From Stramenopiles sp. TOSAG23-6 (Eukaryota; Sar): 64,000 nt of DNA. The stretch is taken from the NCBI GenBank assembly GCA_900128565.1, contig LT635914.1:1-64000 (forward strand), read 5' to 3'. The notes under the pieces were generated by a model. The model was not told the DNA's origin. It was given only the letters and a program-made list of their open reading frames with translations, and made no database searches. Numbering within the stretch: position 1 is the stretch's first letter; every line of letters begins with the position of its first letter. Below are positions 9,001 through 17,487 of this stretch, one piece after another. The position numbers and the translations under genes were made by a program.

Positions 9001-12000
9001 AATTAATTGTGTTATAACACATTTTGAAGAAACATTCGGATATGACGTTACTTGCAATTTATTCTCATTAATTCACTTATCGCTTTTTGGTATTTTTACG
9101 TGTGATATTCCTAACATCTTGAAGATAGTAGAAACTANTCGGAAGCAATCATATACTAAAAAAGGGTTGCTTGATGCACTAATTTCAAGTATGCGAGGTT
9201 TTCTACAACTTGTAGAACTGAGTCCGTATCCAAACATGTTGTGTATACANCATGAAAGAATATCACAGATTATAGAAGCGAAATACTTGGGAGGTCCAGG
9301 TTCGGCTAATCGTGACATTTATGTTAGTGCTCTGGTACAATGGTGCAGAAGTGTTTCGGATCCATATTGTGATTATTCTTTCCGTAAGCCAAATCCATAT
9401 GCCCTTCAGGTGTATCCATTTTATCTTTGCCAACTGCAAGATCCCTCGAAAATGGGATTTCTCCAAATATGTTCAGTCTTTTGCAATTTGAGATTTCTCA
9501 AGGCCTATATNGTATTAGATGGTGCATCTGTGTATGAACTTATTGATCATTTTCANTATTTACTTCCAAATATCTTAGCCAAGCCGAATTTAATTTGTGA
9601 ATCTTTTATAAATTCTGAAAAGCTGAAGCCTTTAACTGAGAATGTAATTACAANTGAGAATGGGACGAGNACTAAGATTCTACCAGATTGTCTACGATCT
9701 CGAAGAGGGGAAATTGTCCAAGGCATTCAAAAGTATTTAACCTCAAAGGGAAACGAAAATTCTAAGCCAGTGAAATCAGCAATTCCAAAAATGCTACGCT
9801 TCCCTGAAATTAGTATTGATAATACGTTAAAGCGTTTCACTACAATGTTCACAAAATCTATTACAGAGCATTTTTTCTTTCTCAGAGAGCGATCAATAGA
9901 ACTGAATTCATCTCCTACAAAGATTTTCCAGCAAGCTTTGGGNAGTCAGGGTATCTCATCCATTGCGGCGGACTTTTGTACAAGTACATTGGAATCAAAT
10001 ATTGACACATTTGGCGCCTGTCCCATACTGATTCAACAGAAACTTCTATGCAAAGATACTGAACGAAAAGACGCTAANCATGTTTATGCTGATATGAGAA
10101 TGAATGTAATGTGTATGTCTCCGAATAAAGCTCAAGCTTTAATCGGATTTGAGAATGCAAATCTACAAATAATAACTATAGATGAAACAATGACAGTAGA
10201 TAAAAGCTTAGAAGGTCACACTTCTGGGATAACAAGTGTTTCGTGGTGCAGAGAGTGCATAGCTTCAGGTGATAGAGCTGGGGATATTCTTATTTGGAAN
10301 AGCCCAGAGTATGAACTAACTTCCCGTATTGANGGGGGTCATAGCTCTTCCTCNGTTTCAGATATTTCATTGACATATAATGGACTTTGGATTGTATCAG
10401 TATCTTCCGACTCCGCAATAAGATTCTGGAATTGCAAGAAATCCTCNGAGCAAGTAACTTCGTGGTCTGCAGCGTATGAATTAAGTCAGTTTACTGCGGT
10501 TGATTTTTCCCCATTTGGCGATAAGTGTGCTGTTGGTAATATCACTGGCAATATCATTTTATTTGATACTGATNATATTTCCGGGAGCAAAATTGTCATC
10601 GAAATAAAATATACAGCACACCATTTGGACAGAGTGACGTCATTGACTTGGCANCAAAGCAACGACGTGTTTTGCACTACTTCGTTAGACGGATGTGCCA
10701 TGCTGTGGAGTACAACAGGTAATATGTTCCTAGGTAAGAACCCAAATAACGGTGGTTGTATTTGTGTACTACGAGAAGATAAGGGTCATTCACGTGGCTT
10801 ATTAAGCGCGGCGTTTAANGATGAAAAAGAAGGAGAACTTATTACATGCGGGCTAGATAATAGTATTTTGCTCTGGGATATTAAGAAATGCAAAGTAATT
10901 CGATCTATTAGTGGACATAATGATGCAGTAAGCGGTTGTGATTTCCTCCATGATGGGACCATCACCAGTTGTAGCCACGACACTACTGTGCGGTTATTTC
11001 TCCATACAGGAATGCAGTTAGGTTCTTCTTCAGATAAACGGTTGATGCTGAATGGGAAAACCCACAAACATTCTAATNGGGTTATGTGCTGTAAAGTAAG
11101 TCATGATTCTCGGTACGTTGCGTGTGGTTCACTAGACTTATCGTTACATTTATGGGATATACAATTGAATCAATTAGCATGTAAACTCAAAGGGCATATA
11201 GATTCAGTCTTATCAATTGCATTTGCATCACCCCAAAAGNGTGGCGAAATAATACTTTTCTCAGGCGGTGATGACGTTGATTCAAAAATTGTTGCGTGGA
11301 AATTTTCCACGGCCATTCAAAGCAAGANAAAGAAGCAACCACATGCATCCTTACTAGCATCCGAATTAAGCACAATGGCCGCACACAACACAGGTATAAC
11401 ATGCTTAGTTGTGAATGAAGACCGTCTTATTTCGGGGGATAAAAACTCACTCATTGCAATTTGGGGATCTGGTAGCAAAACTAACGCATGGTCAAATCCT
11501 NAAAAACTGTATAATGTAAATTTGAAGTTTGGTCCTATTTCTTCATTCGTGCTTTCCACTAATAGTGGTGAAGATGGAAGTTACTTAGTAGTAATGAATG
11601 ATGTGGGGGTGGTGAACACACATTGCGTGGATCTTGAAAATAGTTCACTATCTTTACGTAATGCAACACCAAATTGGAATGCTTCCAATCACCCAAAACT
11701 TCGAGGTAGATTAAGCGCCATGTGCATTGCAGCAGATGGAAATTTAATTGCAATTGGTGATGATATTTCTAACATTGCAGTNTGGAATACCCTAAGTTTG
11801 GCTAGAAAACCAGAAATCTCGACACTGCCTGGTGCATTTGCTGGACATTCTGCGGCAATATCGACGCTAGCATTTTCACCAAATCTCATGTTTCTTGTAT
11901 CTGGAGGTTATGATCAACGAATGATGTTATGGTGCCCCNTTACTGGGTATAGGTACTGTGAATATAAGTTTTATGTTTGTATTACTGCAATATTTGTTTC

Positions 12001-12829
12001 TTCTGACAACAAAACTTTGACTTGTGGAGATGACACAGGTAATATTTATATAATGCAAATATACGAACCACTGGCTGGTTTAGGACAAATCAATCGAATA
12101 TTTACAATGAACATTTTATACCAGCGGTGGGGAAAGGTCGTAGATAAATTTGGTTCTATAATCAGTTGCAGCGATTCAAAATCACCCAAACAAAATAAAA
12201 AGGCTAGAAAAGGAAGAAAGAGAAGTATAGGTTGGGCGGTATTAGAAAAAAAAATAAGGTCAAGGGCTAAATGGAAGCGTGAAAATAATTCATATTTGAT
12301 TGCAAATTTATCCAGATCGGAAGATAATGAAGACAACCAAGAAAAAAGAGATTCTTTGGATATTATAGATTTATTCCAACAAAAAGGAATGATTTACAAC
12401 AGATTTATCATTGATGCTCAGTCTCGTTTAAAATTGACATTCTGGGAATTGCGGGATTTTTACATTACTTCTATTGCGTCAAAAATTCACGAAAATCATC
12501 GTAAGCTTTTTCTAAAATTTGACGGTACTTACACTTCAAACAAAGTAATTGTCGGAGGAAAAAGTTTTGATTTTTCTAATTTAAGTTTTGAAGACCTTCC
12601 GTGTACATCGCAGTATCGCCTCCTGGAAGTAGCTACTGCCGCAGTGAATGTAATTATGTCACATTTCCTTCAATGTTGCTCAAGTGAAGCATTGAGATTG
12701 GAGTTTTCCATCTTGCCAGAGCACTGTGTTCAAGTATTTGACCAGTTATCTGACGAAAGTATCGACACGCGCCTCGTAAATGAAGCATTAAATTTAGTAT
12801 TTATTGAATTCCAGAATAATAAAAAATAA
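6056..12829 (+). CDS. DUF4062-like / NACHT-like / WD40 repeat protein, 2,257 aa, no introns (copy 1)
   Basis: I chose the ATG at 6056 because the frame upstream has only a GTG at 6041 and a TAN codon (probably a stop) at 6050. The N-terminus is basic and probably disordered (a run of Lys near residues 74-87; repeated RPST motifs). A DUF4062-like Rossmann region follows (about 462-545; NVYIYLA, FYVALIGEEYGW). Next comes a NACHT/STAND-type NTPase region (about 718-900). Its P-loop position reads LAGIGVTTLCAKIA and lacks the usual GKS/T lysine, while the Walker B-like LLICIDDAH is intact. About 12 WD40 repeats run from residue 1383 to 2001 (GHTSGITSVSW, GHIDSVLSIAF, GHSAAISTLAF), enough for two propellers. 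A basic linker and a C-terminal domain I do not recognise complete it. This is the architecture of NWD1/TEP1-type scaffolds. Its role here is unknown. Confidence 0.85.
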   Translation: MLGNASEPRXFAKXLPEMEGFDVVGSFFGRGSGHTXKKSTAVEVENAKTAKHEIVPQIDNDVQNRIEVPEKKKKKKIRKKKSRKELCKEQIAQERFPAAITTAKKGILMNPKDIEMHKLLAMAERMERQRTEHVSASWLKRRIRKNRXPVLKISEFDTSKTFEHTEPMNASADIIPRPDPVNPGATQITAKXMQRGRKAKXSSMKLSDSKSIPYHVKKQEDFXRYNKSLQRLRTTGNPSSSEMRTQTKYGNSGNQYKQRIRPSTAPAMLSKEKKVSGKSGNINYQRQRKLLATFGIPFDLESKTRXYXNNRKAFSAQRGMRPSTSCSPXKKYFXGDKKXKSTSLSPRRRSNNSRFPDVEEVYPIKINSHVHLPHLNIKMPIPIQTLHAHHIHNDCTEIRLSSHYTNISSKQMSQGKTRQKPINQKNAXQRELILMHREDCASHHCMIWGEGEAALRAHGFQRNVYIYLAXVGKGFEEEHWVFHNVVVPLLNRRLKEKNLCIXVQLKDGSHVETSLNLLENMQRGIKTCKPFYVALIGEEYGWIPDTKLCGANGVRSLFHMTIKAMNRSALPSHRFIYNRILKNNTKISKENXNLNLLEIDIKSYDEKFSKSCRNTYECRQGALNEVNSIDRLSLNTLASIAIDDIFEALQYEFGFDCSPCTYGLPGNYDSVKTSQSKLEVSGHKLLIQESFLHQHLVSQYTSQYVPYFSDDFNDRVVDEIMDELWTAGEHGKPLVWERPLNLAGIGVTTLCAKIAHVCPKVCKEKERNSVISLSHFVGASPNSYDCRRMLFRLCFELQXRFEICVNTRIPGEYSSLRPYFFNLLDKVXLKAERDNLQLLICIDDAHKLSVPYKSEEFDWIPYRFRNNGHIMIMITMPMGKLPKGKPETXVFDIKHLLPSGKTLIKFSTLVVKSXIRRSNIASKSLXHRNIDNTLISLIDMXSNTEFQNITITPLYLEIATYIFFSEDLGVSRKSFPNSLDGIINCVITHFEETFGYDVTCNLFSLIHLSLFGIFTCDIPNILKIVETXRKQSYTKKGLLDALISSMRGFLQLVELSPYPNMLCIXHERISQIIEAKYLGGPGSANRDIYVSALVQWCRSVSDPYCDYSFRKPNPYALQVYPFYLCQLQDPSKMGFLQICSVFCNLRFLKAYXVLDGASVYELIDHFXYLLPNILAKPNLICESFINSEKLKPLTENVITXENGTXTKILPDCLRSRRGEIVQGIQKYLTSKGNENSKPVKSAIPKMLRFPEISIDNTLKRFTTMFTKSITEHFFFLRERSIELNSSPTKIFQQALXSQGISSIAADFCTSTLESNIDTFGACPILIQQKLLCKDTERKDAXHVYADMRMNVMCMSPNKAQALIGFENANLQIITIDETMTVDKSLEGHTSGITSVSWCRECIASGDRAGDILIWXSPEYELTSRIXGGHSSSXVSDISLTYNGLWIVSVSSDSAIRFWNCKKSXEQVTSWSAAYELSQFTAVDFSPFGDKCAVGNITGNIILFDTDXISGSKIVIEIKYTAHHLDRVTSLTWXQSNDVFCTTSLDGCAMLWSTTGNMFLGKNPNNGGCICVLREDKGHSRGLLSAAFXDEKEGELITCGLDNSILLWDIKKCKVIRSISGHNDAVSGCDFLHDGTITSCSHDTTVRLFLHTGMQLGSSSDKRLMLNGKTHKHSNXVMCCKVSHDSRYVACGSLDLSLHLWDIQLNQLACKLKGHIDSVLSIAFASPQKXGEIILFSGGDDVDSKIVAWKFSTAIQSKXKKQPHASLLASELSTMAAHNTGITCLVVNEDRLISGDKNSLIAIWGSGSKTNAWSNPXKLYNVNLKFGPISSFVLSTNSGEDGSYLVVMNDVGVVNTHCVDLENSSLSLRNATPNWNASNHPKLRGRLSAMCIAADGNLIAIGDDISNIAXWNTLSLARKPEISTLPGAFAGHSAAISTLAFSPNLMFLVSGGYDQRMMLWCPXTGYRYCEYKFYVCITAIFVSSDNKTLTCGDDTGNIYIMQIYEPLAGLGQINRIFTMNILYQRWGKVVDKFGSIISCSDSKSPKQNKKARKGRKRSIGWAVLEKKIRSRAKWKRENNSYLIANLSRSEDNEDNQEKRDSLDIIDLFQQKGMIYNRFIIDAQSRLKLTFWELRDFYITSIASKIHENHRKLFLKFDGTYTSNKVIVGGKSFDFSNLSFEDLPCTSQYRLLEVATAAVNVIMSHFLQCCSSEALRLEFSILPEHCVQVFDQLSDESIDTRLVNEALNLVFIEFQNNKK

Positions 12830-12931
12830 ATGTAAAATCAATAAATCTCATAGGTTTCATCAAAGCTTTTTGCAAGTAATCTTTTTGTGGCAATTTACAT
12901 TAAAAACGGATAGATATATCCTATGACTCAA
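12830..12931. terminator. Convergent 3' ends, NACHT-WD40 and kinase genes
   Basis: Only 102 bp separate the two convergent stop codons. AATAAA at 12840-12845, 10 nt past the NACHT-WD40 stop, is a likely polyadenylation signal. No matching motif is obvious for the kinase on the other strand. Equivalent stretches are 19150-19251, 47866-47967 and 54186-54287. Confidence 0.45.
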
Positions 12932-14593
12932 CTAATCTGTTTTTTGTCTTTTTTTATATCTACCAACATCGCCTTCTTCTTCATCAGAGTCTGGCATATT
13001 TGTACCCNTGCCACTTTCAACGACAGCGCGAATCAAACCGAACAGTTTCTCCGCAGTCGGTCGTTCCAATTCCTTAATCAAAAGTGGCGCCAAAAGTTTC
13101 GCAATATCATGTTTTTGTTTGATTTTGAAGGAGTTCCAAATAGAGCCCCAGAATGGGGCAGTTATCATATTTCTATTGTAATATTTCATATACGTACGGA
13201 CCCAAGTACCGCTATCAAAAGAGGGCTTATCTGGAATCGGATTATCAAGAAAATTNATTAAGGTTTCTACCGGCCTTTTTCGTTCTTCTTCAGGCATCCA
13301 ATAAATATGTTTTTGAAAATGCTCACGAAATGATCGATTCCACAGTATTATATTTTGGCCTAATAAAACCTCTACCATGATTACACCAACACTAAACATA
13401 TCCATATTTTTCATATTTCCATCATTCCCCAAAAATGACTCAAANCCTTTAAGTAATTCATCACTTGCACTCTCAAAATCGAGATTATTTTGAAGATGTG
13501 AAAACCAATTCGCGATATTTGGTGGNCCAACAGGGTTCACAGAGTGTATCAAAGCTTCATTATAAGGATATGTCACTGATTTTGGGTCACAACCCCAACC
13601 AGAATCACTCCATGATGTATGACTTTGATTATATACAAATGTATCAAAACGGGCAATATCTTCTGGACTCATACCTTTTTGACNCTTAAAGCCATATTCT
13701 TCCTTATAACTTGCCACAATATCTTCGTATTCACCATTTAACTCTACACATGAATTACCAAAGTCTCCAATACGAATTGTAGAATTTTCAAAATCCACAA
13801 ATAAATTCTCTGGTTTTAAATCCATATGGTAAACTCCTTTTGAGTGCATTGATCTGAGGCCATTTGCTGCACTTAAAAAGATACTACAAAACCAATCAAA
13901 AATACTTGATTTTTTCCAGTGTTCCAAAACCAGNACATTAAATAAACTATCAAACTCATTGCTTGCACCGGGTATTTTCTCTTCGATTAAATCTTTGGGC
14001 ATTGTTTTTGACATAAAACTTATATTATATATTAGATCAATTATTTCTTTCAGATTTCTGGAATTATTCACAATTCTGGGACCAATTATTTGCGGCTGAA
14101 CGTTCACACTTGGGCGACCCCTTTCAATCTTCTCAAAAACAATGGTTGGATTAGGAGCGAAAGCACCATCTTGATAAAAGCTTCCGATGTAACCCACCAA
14201 ATTTTTACGTAAGCATTCACTCTGTTTTGCCTTACATATTAAGTTAGAAAACGCAATTTCTCTTGTCATTGAATAAGGTAGCGCTGGTTCAATAAACTCT
14301 TTTAATGCTACTTGNTTATCACAATCAGCATCCGANTCAAAATATTCTTTTGTTGATTCAGTGCGTTTCATTGTCCCGCCACTTACGATTCCATATGTAC
14401 CTCTACCAATTTCTTCTGCTTTAGTAAAATCTCTCGAGTTTAAAGAGCCAACCTTCCAACTTCCCATCGTAGTATTAAAAATAGTTATAGAATCACCAAG
14501 TGCTACATCTAAAACTCTTTCAGCGTCTCCTACTGCTGCTTCAACAACCGAATTTATTCGAATTACCAAAACTATCAAGACTACAAACTTCAT
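12932..14593 (-). CDS. Protein kinase with N-terminal signal sequence, 553 aa (copy 1)
   Basis: The ATG at 14593 follows an in-frame TTG at 14599 that I do not use. Residues 1-19 (MKFVVLIVLVIRINSVVEA) form a signal peptide or signal anchor, followed by a short linker and then a eukaryotic protein kinase fold. The glycine-rich loop is IGRGTYGIV (about 62-70), the VALK lysine about 98, an alpha-C glutamate about 112, the catalytic loop YHMDLKPENL (Asp about 258; HMD instead of HRD) and DFG about 277. Every residue needed for catalysis is present. Long inserts lie between the N-lobe strands and beyond DFG. The C-terminus is acidic then basic (DSDEEEGDVG...KKRQKT). A secretory or lumenal kinase is inferred from the leader. 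No family assigned. Confidence 0.85.
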   Translation of the reverse strand: MKFVVLIVLVIRINSVVEAAVGDAERVLDVALGDSITIFNTTMGSWKVGSLNSRDFTKAEEIGRGTYGIVSGGTMKRTESTKEYFXSDADCDXQVALKEFIEPALPYSMTREIAFSNLICKAKQSECLRKNLVGYIGSFYQDGAFAPNPTIVFEKIERGRPSVNVQPQIIGPRIVNNSRNLKEIIDLIYNISFMSKTMPKDLIEEKIPGASNEFDSLFNXLVLEHWKKSSIFDWFCSIFLSAANGLRSMHSKGVYHMDLKPENLFVDFENSTIRIGDFGNSCVELNGEYEDIVASYKEEYGFKXQKGMSPEDIARFDTFVYNQSHTSWSDSGWGCDPKSVTYPYNEALIHSVNPVXPPNIANWFSHLQNNLDFESASDELLKXFESFLGNDGNMKNMDMFSVGVIMVEVLLGQNIILWNRSFREHFQKHIYWMPEEERKRPVETLXNFLDNPIPDKPSFDSGTWVRTYMKYYNRNMITAPFWGSIWNSFKIKQKHDIAKLLAPLLIKELERPTAEKLFGLIRAVVESGXGTNMPDSDEEEGDVGRYKKRQKTD

Positions 14594-14720
14594 TTTCAAA
14601 TACTGTAAGCCTACTTTATACCAATAGTTTATTAAAAATGATGACTGCGGAGCAATCGATTATTGTGAAATAAAGTAAAAAGGAAAGAGCAATGAAAAAG
14701 AGATGGGTTAGTTATACCAT
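14594..14720. promoter_or_regulatory. Divergent promoter region, kinase / GlyRS
   Basis: The 127 bp between two divergent starts must hold both promoters or share one. It is AT-rich apart from CTGCGGAGCAATCGAT near 14645-14660. No TATA-type site is convincing. Equivalent stretches are 17361-17487, 49630-49756 and 52397-52523. Confidence 0.35.
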
Positions 14721-15926
14721 ATGTATACCTATATATGTTCAGAAAGAGCCAGTTCGGCCGGTGTACCGGGTATCGTTCCGCTCGTGCGCGTCGGTCATTT
14801 GCAAGTTCCTTTGCTATGCAGCTACTCGCATTGTAATATTTCCATGACAACACCAAGTCCTGAGAATATGACGACTATTAATGATGACCTTTCAGCTAAA
14901 GCAGACGAGCTTCGATCTCTCCTCGCAAACCAAAAAGAGCTTGTACGGGGCATGAAAAAAGATAAGGGAAATCATTCTGCTGAAGAGATTAAGGCTGCTG
15001 TTACAAAGATGCAAAAGTTGGCGAAAGATCTACGGTTAGTACTCAAAGACGTCAGCGTCGATTTAGAAGTTCCTGACGAGGCAGCTTTGCAAAAACTTTT
15101 GAAACAACGTTTTTTCGTTGTCCCATCTTTTGAGATCTATGGAGGTTGTGGTGGGCTCTACGATTTCGGTCCTCCTGGTTGTGCCCTCAAGGCCAACTTC
15201 ATTTCTCTGTGGCGCAATCACTTTGTGATGCAGGAAAATATGTTAGAAGTTGACTGCACTAATCTTACACCAGAATCCGTTCTCAAGACATCAGGGCATG
15301 TAGACCTTTTCACCGATCTCATGGTGAAAGATCTTGTCACTGGTGAACCTCACCGTGCTGACAAACTTCTTGAACTTCATATTGAAGAGCTATTGAAAGA
15401 TGTAGAAATGCCAACTGCTAAACGCAGGGAGCTCGAACGGATTCATGCTCAGGCTGATGCTTTTTCACCAACTGAACTCGATTCACAATTCGAACGATTC
15501 GGTATTAAATCNCCAACGACTGACAACGAGTTAAGTACTTCTTTCCCTTTTAATCTAATGTTTGCTACAACAATCGGCCCAGAAGGCCATAATAAAGGTT
15601 TCCTCCGTCCTGANACTGCACAAGGAATTTTTGTTAACTTTAAGCGACTCCTTGAATTTAATGCAGGCAAAATGCCATTTGCTGCTGCACAGGTAGGCAT
15701 TGGCTTTCGCAATGAAATTTCTCCTCGCGGTGGACTCATTCGCGTTCGTGANTTTCCAATGGCTGAAATTGAACATTTTGTTAACCCTAACAATAAGAAA
15801 CATCCAAAATTTAAACATATTTCTGATATGAAGATTCCACTTTTTCCAAGTTCTTCTCAACTTGGCGATGGAAAGTTATGTGAGATATCTATAGGAGAAG
15901 CAGTAAAAAATGGAGTAGTCGATAAT
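14721..15926 (+). pseudogene. Glycyl-tRNA synthetase, eukaryotic type, 5' part only (402 codons), cut by dyad (copy 1)
   Basis: This class II synthetase charges tRNA-Gly. Residues about 57-111 are a WHEP-TRS helical hairpin, typical of animal-type GlyRS. The catalytic core starts at about 130 (FEIYGGCGGLYDFGPPG) and has motif 2 ([10 protein letters not shown], about 329-338). The last exon codons read GEAVKNGVVDN, matching the known family position just before ...LGYFIGRIY. A donor GTACGT follows, and the intron runs 114 nt to the palindrome centre. The second half (rest of the catalytic domain, motif 3, anticodon-binding domain) is absent. Two starts are possible: 14721, giving a 41-residue Arg-containing leader that could be a mitochondrial presequence, or 14844, giving a cytosolic form. 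The gene looks functional up to the break, so the break is recent or technical. Confidence 0.93.
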
Positions 15927-16154
15927 GTACGTTTTCACTACATTTTACATATATTTTGTTTTTTCGTGTTTTTTACGAAAAAAAAAATTTGTACTTGAAA
16001 ATTGTTTTTTTTACTCAAAAAAAAAAAAAAAAAAAAAAATATTTTTTTTTTTTTTTTTTTTTTTGAGTAAAAAAAACAATTTTCAAGTACAAATTTTTTT
16101 TTTCGTAAAAAACACGAAAAAACAAAATATATGTAAAATGTAGTGAAAACGTAC
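15927..16154. repeat. GlyRS intron halves meeting at dyad 16040/16041
   Basis: The two mirror-image intron starts each read outward-in from a GTACGTTTT donor. Each half contains ACGAAAAA...TTTGTAC and a long T run, reminiscent of the CFAP58 introns. The halves join at 23 A, TA, 23 T. RNA or single-stranded DNA from here would fold into a long hairpin. No acceptor site or following exon is present on either side. Confidence 0.8.
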
Positions 16155-17360
16155 ATTATCGACTACTCCATTTTTTACTGCTTCTCCTATAGATATCTCA
16201 CATAACTTTCCATCGCCAAGTTGAGAAGAACTTGGAAAAAGTGGAATCTTCATATCAGAAATATGTTTAAATTTTGGATGTTTCTTATTGTTAGGGTTAA
16301 CAAAATGTTCAATTTCAGCCATTGGAAANTCACGAACGCGAATGAGTCCACCGCGAGGAGAAATTTCATTGCGAAAGCCAATGCCTACCTGTGCAGCAGC
16401 AAATGGCATTTTGCCTGCATTAAATTCAAGGAGTCGCTTAAAGTTAACAAAAATTCCTTGTGCAGTNTCAGGACGGAGGAAACCTTTATTATGGCCTTCT
16501 GGGCCGATTGTTGTAGCAAACATTAGATTAAAAGGGAAAGAAGTACTTAACTCGTTGTCAGTCGTTGGNGATTTAATACCGAATCGTTCGAATTGTGAAT
16601 CGAGTTCAGTTGGTGAAAAAGCATCAGCCTGAGCATGAATCCGTTCGAGCTCCCTGCGTTTAGCAGTTGGCATTTCTACATCTTTCAATAGCTCTTCAAT
16701 ATGAAGTTCAAGAAGTTTGTCAGCACGGTGAGGTTCACCAGTGACAAGATCTTTCACCATGAGATCGGTGAAAAGGTCTACATGCCCTGATGTCTTGAGA
16801 ACGGATTCTGGTGTAAGATTAGTGCAGTCAACTTCTAACATATTTTCCTGCATCACAAAGTGATTGCGCCACAGAGAAATGAAGTTGGCCTTGAGGGCAC
16901 AACCAGGAGGACCGAAATCGTAGAGCCCACCACAACCTCCATAGATCTCAAAAGATGGGACAACGAAAAAACGTTGTTTCAAAAGTTTTTGCAAAGCTGC
17001 CTCGTCAGGAACTTCTAAATCGACGCTGACGTCTTTGAGTACTAACCGTAGATCTTTCGCCAACTTTTGCATCTTTGTAACAGCAGCCTTAATCTCTTCA
17101 GCAGAATGATTTCCCTTATCTTTTTTCATGCCCCGTACAAGCTCTTTTTGGTTTGCGAGGAGAGATCGAAGCTCGTCTGCTTTAGCTGAAAGGTCATCAT
17201 TAATAGTCGTCATATTCTCAGGACTTGGTGTTGTCATGGAAATATTACAATGCGAGTAGCTGCATAGCAAAGGAACTTGCAAATGACCGACGCGCACGAG
17301 CGGAACGATACCCGGTACACCGGCCGAACTGGCTCTTTCTGAACATATATAGGTATACAT
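16155..17360 (-). pseudogene. Glycyl-tRNA synthetase, 5' part (copy 2)
   Basis: Reverse-complement copy of 14721-15926, with the same 402 codons and the same three N codons (mirrors of 15512, 15614 and 15752). It faces its twin across the 228-bp intron palindrome, so neither copy has a 3' half. Confidence 0.92.
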
Positions 17361-17487
17361 ATGGTATAACTAACCCATCTCTTTTTCATTGCTCTTTCCT
17401 TTTTACTTTATTTCACAATAATCGATTGCTCCGCAGTCATCATTTTTAATAAACTATTGGTATAAAGTAGGCTTACAGTATTTGAAA

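Noticed and set aside
15925-16156. Identical 72-aa open frames on both strands across the dyad
   Set aside because: A perfect palindrome reads the same on both strands. The content is poly-Lys/poly-Phe from A and T runs within an intron.
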